Assembly (NCBI GenBank): GCA_038234235.1
Contig: JBBSUQ010000026.1
Coordinates: 1-24,238 of the forward strand
Direction of reading: 5' to 3'
DNA from: JBBSUQ01 sp038234235
GTDB taxonomy: Bacteria; Bacteroidota; Bacteroidia; Flavobacteriales_D; Crocinitomicaceae
Length of the DNA stretch: 24,238 nt
Shown here piece by piece: positions 23,936-24,238 of the stretch; the stretch's first letter is position 1; every line of letters starts with the position of its first letter. The position numbers were made by a program, and so were the translations under genes. The notes under the pieces are model-generated. The model was not told the origin of the DNA and did no database searches. It saw nothing but the letters and a program-made list of their open reading frames with translations.

Positions 23936-24238
23936 TTAAGCAAGTAAACCATTATCCAATGCTTTTTTAATGGCTTCTGTTCTGTTTTTTACATCTAGTT
24001 TTTCATAAATGTTTTTGGCATGTGTTTTAACGGTGTTTATGGAAATAAACAAAAGATCTGCAACTTGTTGATTTGTATTTCCATTTTTCAACAAAATTAA
24101 AACCTCGAGTTCTCTAGCAGTTAATGGATTTGCTAAAATAGTGTTTACTTTTTTTAAATCAAATTGATTCAGATTTGATGGATTTGGTTGATCATTATCT
24201 TGCAATGAATCTATTATTGTTTTGCGGAGTTCTTCAAT
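23936..24238 (-). CDS. LuxR-type (MalT-like) transcriptional regulator, C-terminal fragment
   Basis: The reading frame stays open through the end of the window, so this is the 3' part of a longer gene. The last 65 residues are a LuxR helix-turn-helix: PLTARELEVLILLKNGNTNQQVADLLFIS, then NTVKTHAKNIYEKLDVKNRTEAIKKA. The sequence ends in LDNGLLA, the usual close of large MalT-like ATP-dependent regulators, though a response regulator or simple LuxR protein could end in the same way. Upstream (EELRKTIIDSLQ) looks helical. A TTG at 24205 is not the real start. What it senses lies outside the window. Confidence 0.85.
   Translation of the reverse strand: MEELRKTIIDSLQDNDQPNPSNLNQFDLKKVNTILANPLTARELEVLILLKNGNTNQQVADLLFISINTVKTHAKNIYEKLDVKNRTEAIKKALDNGLLA

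Noticed and set aside
1..24238. Defence, retron, prophage or transposon modules
   Set aside because: No reverse transcriptase, nuclease-ATPase pair, integrase, transposase or terminal inverted repeats could be recognised.

Overview
The window is ordinary chromosome from a low-GC (roughly one third G+C by eye) member of the Bacteroidota. Three things point there. The proteins are typical of the phylum: a six-domain S1 protein starting MAENTG, a TPR/SpoIIE phosphatase, a DUF3822-rsmD-coaD cluster, and PorT-like barrels with signal peptides ending in A-Q or S-Q. Several promoters fit the phylum's -7 element TAnnTTTG. Starts lack Shine-Dalgarno sequences and have A-rich upstream bases instead. 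The class (Flavobacteriia, Chitinophagia or Sphingobacteriia) cannot be settled from this stretch.

Layout. Positions 1-4761 hold plus-strand core genes: the 3' end of gyrA, a secreted TPR protein, rpsA behind a structured leader, and a DnaQ-fold exonuclease. Positions 4788-6280 hold a FAHD1-like hydrolase, a perfectly phased 8-bp tandem repeat, a single-domain rhodanese, and a small membrane-protein gene broken by a stop codon. Positions 6281-11570 hold an S10 serine carboxypeptidase, a TPR-transmembrane-SpoIIE phosphatase, a DUF1801 protein, an HD-domain hydrolase and a secreted protein of unknown function. Positions 11573-20211 are all minus strand: a tightly packed four-gene operon (nitroreductase, membrane protein, outer-membrane barrel, DUF985 cupin), a thioredoxin-fold protein without active-site cysteines, the cluster membrane protein-DUF3822-rsmD-coaD, a leucine-rich-repeat protein, and msrB-msrA. 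Positions 20292-23784 are plus strand again: an MFS transporter, a tiny secreted Cys/His protein, a structured RNA candidate and pckA. The window ends inside a minus-strand LuxR-type regulator.

Working together. Most genes are housekeeping: supercoiling (gyrA), translation (rpsA, rsmD), coenzyme A (coaD), gluconeogenesis (pckA) and repair of oxidised methionine (msrA/msrB). I see no defence island, prophage, insertion sequence, CRISPR array, tRNA or rRNA. The most interesting items lie between or at the edges of genes: the long-range-paired RNA element at 21844-21974, the rpsA leader, the 8-bp repeat array at 5396-5459, and the interrupted gene at 5847-6125. Family assignments come from reading motifs and from memory; no database was searched.
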